The notes under the pieces were generated by a model, which had not been told where the DNA came from, did no database searches, and worked only from the letters and a program-made list of their open reading frames with translations. From contig JAETQR010000066.1 of assembly GCA_021770615.1 (NCBI GenBank), positions 1-13,563 on the forward strand: a DNA stretch of 13,563 nt. Reading direction: 5' to 3'. This DNA comes from Lachnospiraceae bacterium (GTDB taxonomy: Bacteria > Bacillota_A > Clostridia > Lachnospirales > Lachnospiraceae). Within the stretch, counting starts at the first letter, position 1, and each line of letters starts with the position of its first letter. Made by a program: the position numbers and the translations under genes. This document shows, in pieces, positions 7,270 to 13,563 of this stretch.

Positions 7270-7298
7270 AGTATACCGAATATAGATTGGTTTTTCAA
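7270..7298 (-). promoter_or_regulatory. Sigma-A promoter of the cyclophilin gene
   Basis: Read on the minus strand: TTGAAA (7298-7293), a 17-base spacer, then TATACT (7275-7270). This gives a leader of roughly 30 bases before the ATG at 7233. No equally convincing plus-strand promoter for the divergent gene at 7336 was found; TTGTGA (7255-7260) with TATAGA (7281-7286) is 20 bases apart and weak. Confidence 0.65.
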
Positions 7299-7335
7299 TG
7301 AGGAATTTAGGAATGCACCAGAATGGAGGAGTAAA

Positions 7336-8361
7336 ATGATAGTTCCAGAATTTTTAAAAAGCGGCGATGCGGTTGGGATCACAGCTCCGTCTGATGGGAA
7401 CCGGAAGCCGATGGATTTTATGCGTCTTGACCTTGCAAAAGAAACGATGGCCGGGTTGGGATATGCGGTAAAGGAGACAGAAAATGTGAGGCAGAGTGAC
7501 GGACGCGGACGAAGCAGCTCTAAGGAAGAGCGTGCCTCACAGTTTATGGAGCTGATACGGGATCCGGATGTGAAATATATTTATTCGGCAAAAGGAGGAG
7601 ACTTTTTAATGGAGATCCTCCCGCTTCTGGATTGGAAAGAGATCCAGGCTTCGGCAAAATGGTTTCAGGGTTTTTCAGACAATACGGGACTTACGTATTC
7701 GATCGCGGTAAACTGCGATGTGGCTACGGTGTATGGAAATCATTTTAATGATTTTGCCATGCAGCCCTGGCATCCGTCTATAAAAAATAATTATGAGATC
7801 ATGACAGGGAATCTTGTCACACAGAGAACATTTGATTTTTATGAAAATGAGTATTATGACAGGGAGAGACCGGAAGACGGTTACCGGAACGATAAAAAGT
7901 GTGTGCAGTATGCGACGGTTGACGGAGAGACCAGGGATCGTGTCTGCATGGAAGGAAGGCTTCTTGGAGGGTGCCTTGATGTCCTTCTCAATCTGGTGGG
8001 GACTCCGTTTGACCAGACGTGCCGGTTTGTGCAAAAGTATGGCGGGGATGGGATCCTTTGGTATCTTGAAAGTTTTTCCTTAGATAGTGATTCGCTGACC
8101 AGAGGTCTCTGGCAGCTAAAGAATGCGGGATGGTTTCAGAATGCGAGCGGTTTTGTGTTTGGACGCCCTGCGATGTTTCAGAGTTTTACCGACCACAGTT
8201 ACCGGGAGGCAGTCGAAGTTATTTTATCCGAACTTCATGTACCGGTCGTATTTGATGCGGATATCGGTCACAAGTCGCCGCAGTTTACTGTGATCAATGG
8301 AGCATATGGGACATGGAAGACAGAACAGGGAACTTCAGAATTGAAAATGTGTTTTAGCTGA
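7336..8361 (+). CDS. S66 family LD-carboxypeptidase / MccF-like serine peptidase
   Basis: Members of peptidase family S66 either trim the L,D-linked terminal D-alanine from recycled murein tetrapeptides (LdcA) or cleave microcin-C-type aminoacyl nucleotides (MccF). The 341-residue product is cytosolic and has the family features: SGDAVGITAPSDG at the N-terminus, the nucleophile Ser114 in GFSDNTGL, Glu245 in WYLESF, and His312 in IGHKSPQ near the C-terminus, which together fit the Ser-Glu-His triad. Its length is nearer to MccF-like members than to E. coli LdcA, so the substrate is uncertain. No microcin or nucleotide-peptide biosynthesis genes are nearby. The ATG at 7336 is five bases from GGAGGA. 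It is a single-gene unit ending in a strong terminator. Confidence 0.88.
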   Translation: MIVPEFLKSGDAVGITAPSDGNRKPMDFMRLDLAKETMAGLGYAVKETENVRQSDGRGRSSSKEERASQFMELIRDPDVKYIYSAKGGDFLMEILPLLDWKEIQASAKWFQGFSDNTGLTYSIAVNCDVATVYGNHFNDFAMQPWHPSIKNNYEIMTGNLVTQRTFDFYENEYYDRERPEDGYRNDKKCVQYATVDGETRDRVCMEGRLLGGCLDVLLNLVGTPFDQTCRFVQKYGGDGILWYLESFSLDSDSLTRGLWQLKNAGWFQNASGFVFGRPAMFQSFTDHSYREAVEVILSELHVPVVFDADIGHKSPQFTVINGAYGTWKTEQGTSELKMCFS

Positions 8362-8399
8362 TTGCGACCCTAAATAGACGAAATATGACAGAAAAAGAT

Positions 8400-8439
8400 A
8401 AAGACTCTTTGCGAATTATGCAAAAGAGTCTTTTATTTT
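8400..8439 (+). terminator. Intrinsic terminator after the S66 peptidase gene
   Basis: AAAGACTCTTTGC and GCAAAAGAGTCTTT form a stem of about 13 base pairs with a seven-base loop and one bulged base, followed by TTTTATTTTG. It separates the S66 gene from the spoIIG promoter. Confidence 0.85.
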
Positions 8440-8458
8440 GTCCAAATTCAAAAACATT

Positions 8459-8534
8459 TGTCGGATAAAAAAGAAAAATTATTTGGTTTTGGTGCCTTGT
8501 TTTGACAAAATTCTATGCATAAATGTTGTATTAT
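8459..8534 (+). promoter_or_regulatory. spoIIG-type promoter with long spacer and Spo0A-box-like sites
   Basis: A perfect -35 TTGACA (8502-8507) and a -10 TATTAT (8529-8534) are separated by 21 bases, too long for normal sigma-A recognition. TTTGACA (8501-8507) overlaps the -35 and matches the Spo0A box TTCGACA in 6 of 7 bases. TGTCGGA (8459-8465) matches the opposite orientation TGTCGAA in 6 of 7. The boxes are 42 bases apart, about four helical turns. The B. subtilis spoIIG promoter is known for a 22-bp spacer and activation by phosphorylated Spo0A bound next to the -35, so the architecture appears conserved. Spo0A control here is inferred. Confidence 0.7.
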
Positions 8535-8575
8535 CTGTATATGCAAAAGCAAATGAAAATATGGGAGCAGGTTGT

Positions 8576-9427
8576 ATGAAAGTATATCTGGATGTTTTTT
8601 TCGCCGTTAACTTCGCGATGAATCTGCTTATTTTCGAAATCATGAATCTGTTTTTGAAAAAAAGGCCTGTCAGCATAAGGGGTATTTGTGCGGCCGCGGC
8701 GGGAGCCCTGTTTTCTGTGCTGGTCGTCGTAACCGGCATAAAGAGTATGACTGCAGTGTATGTCCTTATGTATGTATTTGTGAGTTGTCTGATCATCCGG
8801 ATTGCATACGGAAAGACTACTGTGTATGGCATGGGAAAATATATAGCGGGATACTATATAACCGGAGTGTTTACAGCAGGAGCCATGCTGTTTCTGAAAG
8901 AAGCGGCGGGCCTGCAGCATATTTCCATTCTTTTTCTTTTGTCATCCGCATTGTTGATTTTATTTTTTGCGCAAAAAATACTTTTATCAAGAAGCCATGG
9001 GATGAGCAGTGGGCAGGATGTATTTCCTGTCAGGATCAGGTACAAAGGAAAAAGCGTGACGGCAACTGGTTTTTTAGATACGGGAAATAACCTGTATGAG
9101 CCGGTAAGTCACGAATGTGTTACAGTTGTAGAATATAAACTGTTTCAAAAAATGCTGACGGAAAGGGAAAAAGCTGATTTTGGAATGGCAATGCACGATG
9201 GAAAACCAGAGTTGTTTGGTAAGCTGCTTTTGCGTTATATACCGTTTCATTCGCTCGGGAGAGAATGCGACTATCTTCTAGGGGTCCGGGCTGATGATAT
9301 GGAAATTCAGATAGATGGCGGTGAGACGCTTCACACAGGAAAGGTCTGGCTCGGAATCTATGACCGCTTCCTGTCAGCGGATGGTGGGTATGAGGTTCTG
9401 CTAAACAGCGGACTGTTCAGGAAATAA
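8576..9427 (+). CDS. spoIIGA: Pro-sigma-E processing peptidase SpoIIGA
   Basis: SpoIIGA is a membrane aspartic protease that, when activated from the forespore by SpoIIR, removes the pro-sequence of sigma-E in the mother cell. The 283-residue product starts [20 protein letters not shown] and has five hydrophobic segments in its first 135 residues (about 3-22, 36-55, 58-78, 86-107, 115-134). The C-terminal cytosolic domain carries the catalytic FLDTGNNL (Asp168), then YIPFHSLG (221-228) and a final EVLLNSGL. The ATG at 8576 has GGGAG eight bases upstream. In-frame codons back to 8438 would start within the preceding terminator and span the promoter, so they are not used. It precedes its substrate gene sigE by 19 bases. 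Confidence 0.94.
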   Translation: MKVYLDVFFAVNFAMNLLIFEIMNLFLKKRPVSIRGICAAAAGALFSVLVVVTGIKSMTAVYVLMYVFVSCLIIRIAYGKTTVYGMGKYIAGYYITGVFTAGAMLFLKEAAGLQHISILFLLSSALLILFFAQKILLSRSHGMSSGQDVFPVRIRYKGKSVTATGFLDTGNNLYEPVSHECVTVVEYKLFQKMLTEREKADFGMAMHDGKPELFGKLLLRYIPFHSLGRECDYLLGVRADDMEIQIDGGETLHTGKVWLGIYDRFLSADGGYEVLLNSGLFRK

Positions 9428-9446
9428 TTCATTAAGGGGGATCTAT

Positions 9447-10193
9447 ATGTTATTACGTTTATCAATGCCAAATCGTTTTCAGTTCCGGATGCTGCCGGAC
9501 TGGAAAAACGTGTTTTTCCACCAGGGAGGTGATATACATTATATCGGAGGAGCCGAAATTCTCCCGGCGCCGTTAGAGCCGGGAGAGGAGGCGGCATGTA
9601 TCGAGGAACTGAGTGCTGAAAACTCAGAACAGGCCAAAAATACGCTTGTCGAACATAATCTCAGACTGGTTGTCTACATAGCAAAGAAATTTGACAACAC
9701 CGGAGTCGGGGTAGAGGATCTCATCTCGATCGGTACGATTGGGCTCATTAAGGCGATCAATACGTTTAAGGCGGACAAAAATATCAAACTTGCTACTTAT
9801 GCTTCCCGGTGCATCGAAAATGAAATCCTTATGTATCTGCGCCGGAACAGTAAGGTAAAGATGGAAGTTTCGATCGATGAGCCGTTAAATGTGGACTGGG
9901 ATGGCAATGAGTTGCTTCTTTCCGATATTCTGGGTACAAGTGAGGACATTATCTACAAGGATATTGAACGTGAGGTAGATATTAAACTTCTCAAAAAAGC
10001 CCTGGAAACACTGAGTGAGAGAGAACGCATGATCATACATATGCGGTTTGGCCTTGATGACTACGAAGGGGGTGAAAAGACGCAGAAAGAAGTGGCCGAT
10101 CTTCTCGGGATCTCCCAAAGTTACATATCCAGACTGGAGAAGAAGATCATGAAGCGGCTGAAAAAGGAGATTTTGAGACTGGAAGGGGTATAA
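9447..10193 (+). CDS. sigE: RNA polymerase sporulation sigma factor SigE (pro-sigma-E)
   Basis: SigE directs early mother-cell gene expression during sporulation. The 248-residue product has an amphipathic pro-sequence of about 28 residues ([16 protein letters not shown]...) before [15 protein letters not shown], which matches the region where pro-sigma-E is cut by SpoIIGA. Region 2 follows ([37 protein letters not shown], then [20 protein letters not shown]), then [23 protein letters not shown], and region 4 with the helix-turn-helix [20 protein letters not shown]. Only the pro-sequence differs much from Bacillus SigE. The ATG at 9447 lies six bases after AAGGGGG. Transcription is expected from the spoIIG-type promoter ahead of spoIIGA. 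The usual clostridial neighbour sigG does not follow; a terminator does. Confidence 0.97.
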   Translation: MLLRLSMPNRFQFRMLPDWKNVFFHQGGDIHYIGGAEILPAPLEPGEEAACIEELSAENSEQAKNTLVEHNLRLVVYIAKKFDNTGVGVEDLISIGTIGLIKAINTFKADKNIKLATYASRCIENEILMYLRRNSKVKMEVSIDEPLNVDWDGNELLLSDILGTSEDIIYKDIEREVDIKLLKKALETLSERERMIIHMRFGLDDYEGGEKTQKEVADLLGISQSYISRLEKKIMKRLKKEILRLEGV

Positions 10194-10212
10194 CTACCAG
10201 AAGGAAAATATG

Positions 10213-10278
10213 AAAAGGGATAGTGGAAAGAGTGTGCAATCCAGAAATGCCTTGTCACTCTCTTCACTATCCCTTTTT
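10213..10278 (+). terminator. Long-stem intrinsic terminator after sigE
   Basis: AAAAGGGATAGTG with GAAAGAGTG pairs with CACTCTCTTCACTATCCCTTTTT: a stem of about 21 base pairs interrupted by two adjacent mismatches, a loop of roughly 20 bases, and a T5 tract at 10274-10278. It closes the spoIIGA-sigE unit and marks the left edge of the AT-rich accessory region. Confidence 0.85.
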
Positions 10279-10343
10279 GTGTCGTTCGTCGCAAATTTGT
10301 GCTGTTCATCCTAATTTCCACACAAGCTACAGATGCTATGTGA
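10279..10343 (+). other. Possible out-of-frame remnant of a signal peptide ahead of the CBM2-like gene
   Basis: In the frame one base out of register with the following gene, this stretch reads through a basic and hydrophobic run, RRKFVLFILISTQATDAM, before a TGA at 10341-10343. It has the charge and hydrophobic pattern of a signal peptide ending in a small-residue cleavage site. It sits exactly where the CBM2-like protein lacks its own export signal. It has no ATG start and runs back into the sigE terminator, so it is at best a broken remnant. Chance hydrophobicity is a real alternative. Confidence 0.3.
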
Positions 10344-11490
10344 CGATTCTGATGAAGATGACGAAATTGAAGATAAGACAGAATCAATAGATGATATGCT
10401 TGATGTGTCATTTAAGATTACTAGTCAGTGGAAGGAACACTATAATGCGGATGTAACAATCAAGAATGTATCTGGTGAAGCGATTGATGATTGGGAGTTG
10501 GAGTTCAAATTTAAAGATGAGATTGAAAATATATGGAATGCGACAGTAACATCGCATGAGGGAGAAGTATACACTGTTCGAAATGCTGATTGGAATCAGG
10601 ATATTCCTGTCGATGGAGAAGTTTCTTTTGGAATGACGGTTAAATATACTGACGTGATAGAGTTTCCAGAGGAGATGTTTTTGACAAAAGAATGTGTTGT
10701 GGTCGATGAAAACTGTAAAATAGAATATATAGAAAATAGCAAGTGGGATAATTATGTGAATGGTCAGATAGTAATAACAAATAACACGGATCATAGGATT
10801 GAAGATTGGAAATTAGATATAATAAGTAATCTTGAAATAGAGAATATCTGGAATGCTAAAATTGTATCTAAGTATGAAGATATATATCGTATTGATAATG
10901 CGAATTATAATCAAAATATTGAAATGGGGCAGAGTGTCGAGTTTGGATTTATTGCTAAAGTGGACGGAAAAGAGGTCTCTATAGATAACTATGTATTAAG
11001 TGAAATGTTCGCAACTGAACTTGAAGACGAGGATGTTATGGAAGAGGTGGATGAAGACACAAGTGATGGTGACGGGTCATTTTTTGATGACTCGCAGGAA
11101 GAAGAGTTAGAGGAAACGTTGGATGATTATTGGGATTTGACATATCCAGAGGGTTTTGAGTTTGAAAGTGACGATTTTGATACATATGAGGAGTATGAAG
11201 AATACTTAAAATATATAGAGAATCAGAAGAATACTTTGTCAAATGTTCGTCCAAGGTTATTTATGACCGAACGGGCAAGTTCTTCAGCAAACTCGAATAC
11301 TAAGAAGGTATTTTATCGCCATAAGTTCAATTTTGTGAACCAAGATGGGGATAAATTGACCAAGAAGTTAAAGGCTCGTCAAAGTTATTGTACTGTAGGA
11401 AATAAAGTTTATATGATTGCGGGACAGAAAAAGTCAGATAAATATAAGAAAACATACATTTCGTTTTTTAGAAAACGGATTTTTGTGTAA
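10333..11490 (+). CDS. Tandem CBM2-like carbohydrate-binding protein, probably 5'-truncated
   Basis: The 385-residue reading frame contains two repeated beta-sandwich modules that resemble family 2 carbohydrate-binding domains. Module 1 (about 25-105) has ITSQW, IENIWNA and NADWNQDIPVDGEVSFGM; module 2 (about 127-208) has ENSKW, IENIWNA and NANYNQNIEMGQSVEFGF. A highly acidic segment (229-293, rich in Glu and Asp) and a basic C-terminal tail follow. Proteins with such modules are normally exported, yet this frame has no signal peptide. The ATG at 10333 has no ribosome binding site, and an in-frame stop lies at 10312-10314. The simplest reading is a gene that lost its 5' end near the sigE terminator. 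Base composition is more AT-rich than the genes to the left, suggesting separate ancestry. No catalytic domain is visible. Confidence 0.7.
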   Translation: MLCDDSDEDDEIEDKTESIDDMLDVSFKITSQWKEHYNADVTIKNVSGEAIDDWELEFKFKDEIENIWNATVTSHEGEVYTVRNADWNQDIPVDGEVSFGMTVKYTDVIEFPEEMFLTKECVVVDENCKIEYIENSKWDNYVNGQIVITNNTDHRIEDWKLDIISNLEIENIWNAKIVSKYEDIYRIDNANYNQNIEMGQSVEFGFIAKVDGKEVSIDNYVLSEMFATELEDEDVMEEVDEDTSDGDGSFFDDSQEEELEETLDDYWDLTYPEGFEFESDDFDTYEEYEEYLKYIENQKNTLSNVRPRLFMTERASSSANSNTKKVFYRHKFNFVNQDGDKLTKKLKARQSYCTVGNKVYMIAGQKKSDKYKKTYISFFRKRIFV

Positions 11491-11513
11491 ATGTTTTAAA
11501 CGGAAGAAATATA

Positions 11514-11522
11514 TGTTATAAT
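11514..11522 (+). promoter_or_regulatory. Extended -10 promoter of the fibronectin-III-like protein gene
   Basis: TGTTATAAT is a perfect extended -10 (TGnTATAAT). The -35 region is only TTTTAA-like at the right distance. Transcription would start near 11529, leaving about 47 bases before the ATG at 11576. Confidence 0.6.
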
Positions 11523-11575
11523 AATAGTCACTTTAGAAAAAATATCAAAAGAAATGCCTGAAAGGAGTTTTATGT

Positions 11576-12706
11576 ATGAAGAAAATAAGTTGTTTTATCA
11601 TTGTTATAATATTTTTTTTGGTTGGGGTCACATATTGTAAGAGCGAATCATGTGCTCTGACACAATCACGCAATATGTCCATGGGAGAAAAGGCACATAT
11701 ATCTATTTCGAGTGATTCGCCCATACAAATTCATTTTCCTGATGGAAAAGGAAATGCAAGAGTTAATTTGACAAATATTGTATCCAGTGGTATCTACTTT
11801 GTAAAGGAGGGATATAGTGATGTGGAATATCCATTTAGTAATGACCCGAATTATAACAACTTAGGCATAACTTTTGTTAATATATTTCTGAAAGATGCTA
11901 TAAAAAATTTTTCAGTAATACCAGGTCAAACTTCAGTAAGTTTTGATGTGGAATTGAGTGAAGATTATGATGAAGATTTAAGTATAAGTTTGAAATCTCT
12001 TATTTATGAAGGGCATGTGATTAAAAACACTGCATTTGACATTGAGGTATTACCAACAGACAGCTGGATTCCCAAAACTGAAGAAGTACCTGATATAAAA
12101 ACAGAAGCGAAAGGGAAAGTTTGTGAACAAGAGAGTTGCTATTCGAATAAATGCGAAATCATTATAGATGTCAAAGATCAAAAAAAGGTAAGATTATATA
12201 GAAAGAGTTCCCCAAAAGGAAAATATAAACTTGTTAAGGAATTATACAACGGTGAGGAAGTGTCTTATGAGATACTTTATGATAAAGGGTTAAAACCAAA
12301 TAAACAATACTGGTATAAGATTCAGACCCTTGACTGGGATAGTAAGATTTGGAGTAAAAAATCTTTTGCAAAATCATATTGGACAGCTCCGGAAAAAGTA
12401 AAGGTAAAACGTTTAGGAAATACATTGCGGTGGAATAAAGTGAAGGGGGCAGTGGGGTATATGGTTGTTGAATATTGGCATGAGAGGGTGGGATACAATA
12501 TATTTTGGCAGATTCTTACCGATTATTGTGAAAAAGTTTATTTAACGAAAAAAAGGACATATGTGTTCAAACATCAGATAAAAGATTATGAAGTTTATGC
12601 CATTGCAAAGCATAATGGGTGGTATTATTCAAATGATAATGAGTCTGGTATTTGTAAGAAGATGTCCGGATTTAAGCATAGTGAAAGAAACCGACATGTT
12701 GGTTAA
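11576..12706 (+). CDS. Exported protein with two fibronectin-III-like segments, function unknown
   Basis: The 376-residue protein opens with a signal peptide (MKKISCFIIVIIFFLVGVTY). A cysteine follows at residue 21, but the VTYC context is a poor lipobox, so lipid attachment is doubtful. Residues 30-160 look like a beta-rich domain I cannot name. Residues about 200-265 (KKVRLYRKSSPKGKYKLVKEL through YWYKIQT) and about 271-362 (APEKVKVKRLGNTLRWNKVKGAVGYMVVEY) have the pattern of fibronectin type III repeats. The ATG at 11576 has AAAGGAG eight bases upstream and its own extended -10 promoter. Composition is AT-rich like the CBM2-like gene before it. A surface or secreted binding role is inferred from export and FN3-like repeats only; no enzyme motif is visible. 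Confidence 0.75.
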   Translation: MKKISCFIIVIIFFLVGVTYCKSESCALTQSRNMSMGEKAHISISSDSPIQIHFPDGKGNARVNLTNIVSSGIYFVKEGYSDVEYPFSNDPNYNNLGITFVNIFLKDAIKNFSVIPGQTSVSFDVELSEDYDEDLSISLKSLIYEGHVIKNTAFDIEVLPTDSWIPKTEEVPDIKTEAKGKVCEQESCYSNKCEIIIDVKDQKKVRLYRKSSPKGKYKLVKELYNGEEVSYEILYDKGLKPNKQYWYKIQTLDWDSKIWSKKSFAKSYWTAPEKVKVKRLGNTLRWNKVKGAVGYMVVEYWHERVGYNIFWQILTDYCEKVYLTKKRTYVFKHQIKDYEVYAIAKHNGWYYSNDNESGICKKMSGFKHSERNRHVG

Positions 12707-12712
12707 ATGATT

Positions 12713-12748
12713 GAAAAAAGCCCCCAGTAACATCGTTGTTACCGGGGG
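12713..12748 (-). terminator. Minus-strand intrinsic terminator
   Basis: On the minus strand CCCCCGGTAAC-AACGAT-GTTACTGGGGG is followed directly by CTTTTTTC. The sixth stem position is a G-U pair in minus-strand RNA but an A-C mismatch in plus-strand RNA, and the T tract is present only in the minus direction. Both facts point to a minus-strand transcript ending here. In the plus direction it may still slow read-through from the gene ending at 12706. Confidence 0.75.
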
Positions 12749-12806
12749 TGCCACTTTTGTGGCTTATAAGGGGGAGGATAAGTATTTTAACTTCATCATT
12801 GCTACA
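12713..12806 (-). ncRNA. Candidate C-rich small RNA (minus strand)
   Basis: The terminator at 12713-12748 needs a minus-strand transcript, but no convincing minus-strand gene lies upstream. Just before it is a second hairpin (GCCAC-AAAA-GTGGC, 12763-12750), and before that an unpaired C-rich run, TCCTCCCCCTTA (12778-12767), complementary to Shine-Dalgarno sequences. A possible -10 (TATACT, 12818-12813) has only a poor -35 (TGAATA, 12841-12836), so the 5' end is a guess. A ten-codon reading frame (ATGAAGTTA... to TAA, 12796-12764) is present without a ribosome binding site. A small regulatory RNA is my preferred reading; a leader-peptide or type I toxin remnant is possible. Confidence 0.4.
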
Positions 12807-12892
12807 TAATAGAGTATAACCGCACATTTCTTTTTTATTCACTCTTGTAAAAAAGTTTTTAATAAATTTCAATAAAAATGAAGATGCCATAC

Positions 12893-13018
12893 GCACGACT
12901 ACATTGCTTCGCAATTCTCGTCGTGCTAAAAACATTCGCATTCCGCTGATTTTCAGTCAAATACCCCGCTGCAAGCAATGGGGTATTTGACTGAAAATCG
13001 CTACATGCTCATGTTTTT
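12893..13018. repeat. Branched inverted-repeat element with a perfect 20-bp stem
   Basis: A perfect 20-bp inverted repeat (12948-12967 with 12980-12999, core CAGTCAAATACCCC) encloses a 12-base loop. It is extended outward by a less perfect arm, AAAAACAT (12928-12935) with ATGTTTTT (13011-13018). Beside it lies a separate hairpin, GCACGAC (12893-12899) with GTCGTGC (12920-12926), capped by ATTGC-TTC-GCAAT. The layout of a main stem with a side hairpin resembles the elements at 4053-4180 and 6599-6703, although the sequences are not clearly the same family. It fills most of the gap before the LRR gene and codes for nothing recognisable. Confidence 0.7.
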
Positions 13019-13047
13019 GCGGTCCTCAGGTAAAATTGTGCTATAAG
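13017..13047 (+). promoter_or_regulatory. Possible promoter of the LRR protein gene
   Basis: TGCTATAAG (13039-13047) fits an extended -10, with TTGCGG (13017-13022) as a weak -35 at a 19-base spacing. The -35 overlaps the last bases of the inverted-repeat element, so the element may have supplied part of the promoter. The leader before the ATG at 13094 would be about 40 bases. Confidence 0.4.
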
Positions 13048-13093
13048 ATAGATGAATGTTTCTGAATATAAGATCATACAGAGGAGGTTTTAA

Positions 13094-13563
13094 ATGAAAA
13101 AGATTTTATTTGTTATCATACTCTTTGTTTCCTTTTGTCTGTTGCCCGGGTTTAAAGTGTCGGCAGCAGAAAATGAGGTTACTTTTTCATACCCATCCAA
13201 AGATACGTTAGTGATTGAAGGAGATGGTGTAGTTCCGGGGCAGGATTTTGAGCAGGGGCTGGATGATGAAAAATATATGGATCATATAAAGAAAATTGTG
13301 ATAAAAGAAGGAATAACCGGGTTAGGTGATTCTTGTTTTGCAAGGTATTATGAACGTGTGGTGACGATAGAATTGCCAAGTACTTTATGCACGATTGGTA
13401 AATCGGCATTTTTAGGATGTGTTAGTTTAAAAAAGATAAAATTACCCTCTGGAATTTCTGAAATTCCGGAGGGATGTTTTGAGGAATGTTATGACCTAAG
13501 TCAAGTTGAGATTCCGGATACGGTCACGAAAATAGAAAAGGATGCTTTTCGGGAGTGTGGAAA
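13094..13563 (+). CDS. BspA-type leucine-rich repeat surface protein (partial, 3' end beyond window)
   Basis: The first 156 codons are present. Residues 1-25 are a signal peptide (MKKILFVIILFVSFCLLPGFKVSAA, likely cut after the SAA), so the protein is exported. From about residue 66 it shows LRR_5/BspA-type repeats of roughly 23 residues with the pattern I-x-L/I-P-x-x-v-x-x-I-G-x-x-A/C-F-x-x-C: ELPSTLCTIGKSAFLGC, KLPSGISEIPEGCFEEC, EIPDTVTKIEKDAFRECG. Such proteins often mediate adhesion or ligand binding at the surface of gut bacteria. The ATG at 13094 follows GAGGAGG (13081-13087) by six bases. The frame is open at the right edge, so total length and any anchoring domain are unknown. Confidence 0.9.
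   Translation, partial: MKKILFVIILFVSFCLLPGFKVSAAENEVTFSYPSKDTLVIEGDGVVPGQDFEQGLDDEKYMDHIKKIVIKEGITGLGDSCFARYYERVVTIELPSTLCTIGKSAFLGCVSLKKIKLPSGISEIPEGCFEECYDLSQVEIPDTVTKIEKDAFRECG

Noticed and set aside
8438..8575. 46-codon upstream extension of SpoIIGA
   Set aside because: It would begin at the end of the previous terminator and run through the spoIIG promoter; MKVYLDVFF at 8576 matches the family start and has a ribosome binding site.
11462..11485. Weak hairpin CGTTTT-TTAG-AAAACG with a T5 run at the end of the CBM2-like gene
   Set aside because: The stem is only six mostly A-T pairs and lies inside the coding sequence; it may be a weak terminator but is not convincing.
12672..12941. 89-residue minus-strand frame overlapping the end of the FN3-like gene
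   Set aside because: It reads through the repeat hairpin and the minus-strand terminator, has no ribosome binding site and overlaps a real gene antisense.
1..13563. CRISPR array, tRNA, rRNA or transposase gene
   Set aside because: I saw no regularly spaced direct repeats, no tRNA-like cloverleaf with conserved arms, no rRNA sequence and no transposase or integrase motif in any frame.

Overview
The window looks like a chromosomal segment from a spore-forming, low-to-mid GC Firmicute of the Lachnospiraceae/Clostridium cluster XIVa type. The reasons are the spoIIGA-sigE sporulation pair, strong AGGAGG-type ribosome binding sites, sigma-A style promoters, a fused folB-folK gene, and BspA-type leucine-rich-repeat and CBM2-like surface proteins. 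The genus is an inference and cannot be fixed from this sequence alone.

Layout. At the left edge two minus-strand genes face out of the window: a small unknown ORF (105-350) and the first seven codons of another gene (1-21). A clear sigma-A promoter at 453-481 then drives a plus-strand run, folE - folP - folBK - pheA (525-3945). The gaps are 44, 32 and 15 nt, so this is probably one transcript joining tetrahydrofolate pterin synthesis to phenylalanine synthesis. A 128-bp branched inverted-repeat element (4053-4180) separates it from a PDZ-less HtrA-type serine protease, which lies 35 nt upstream of miaB. A second branched inverted repeat begins inside the last codons of miaB and fills the gap to the convergent cyclophilin gene (minus strand, 6709-7233). 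A divergent S66 LD-carboxypeptidase/MccF-like gene (7336-8361) ends in a strong terminator.

Sporulation block. spoIIGA (8576-9427) and sigE (9447-10193) are preceded by a promoter with a 21-bp spacer and two Spo0A-box-like sequences, echoing the unusual Bacillus subtilis spoIIG promoter. SpoIIGA is the membrane protease that activates pro-sigma-E. A long terminator follows sigE, and sigG, its usual neighbour in many clostridia, is not the next gene.

Accessory right end. From about 10280 the base composition becomes visibly more AT-rich. It holds a tandem CBM2-like protein with no ribosome binding site or signal peptide of its own (probably 5'-truncated), an exported protein with two fibronectin-III-like segments, and the start of a BspA-type LRR protein running off the right edge. 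Between the last two (12707-13093) lie a minus-strand intrinsic terminator with upstream C-rich sequence that may be the 3' part of a small RNA, and a third branched inverted-repeat element with a perfect 20-bp stem.

The parts most worth following up are the candidate C-rich small RNA, the three branched repeat elements, the spoIIG-like promoter, the missing PDZ domain, and the truncated CBM2 gene just past the sigE terminator.
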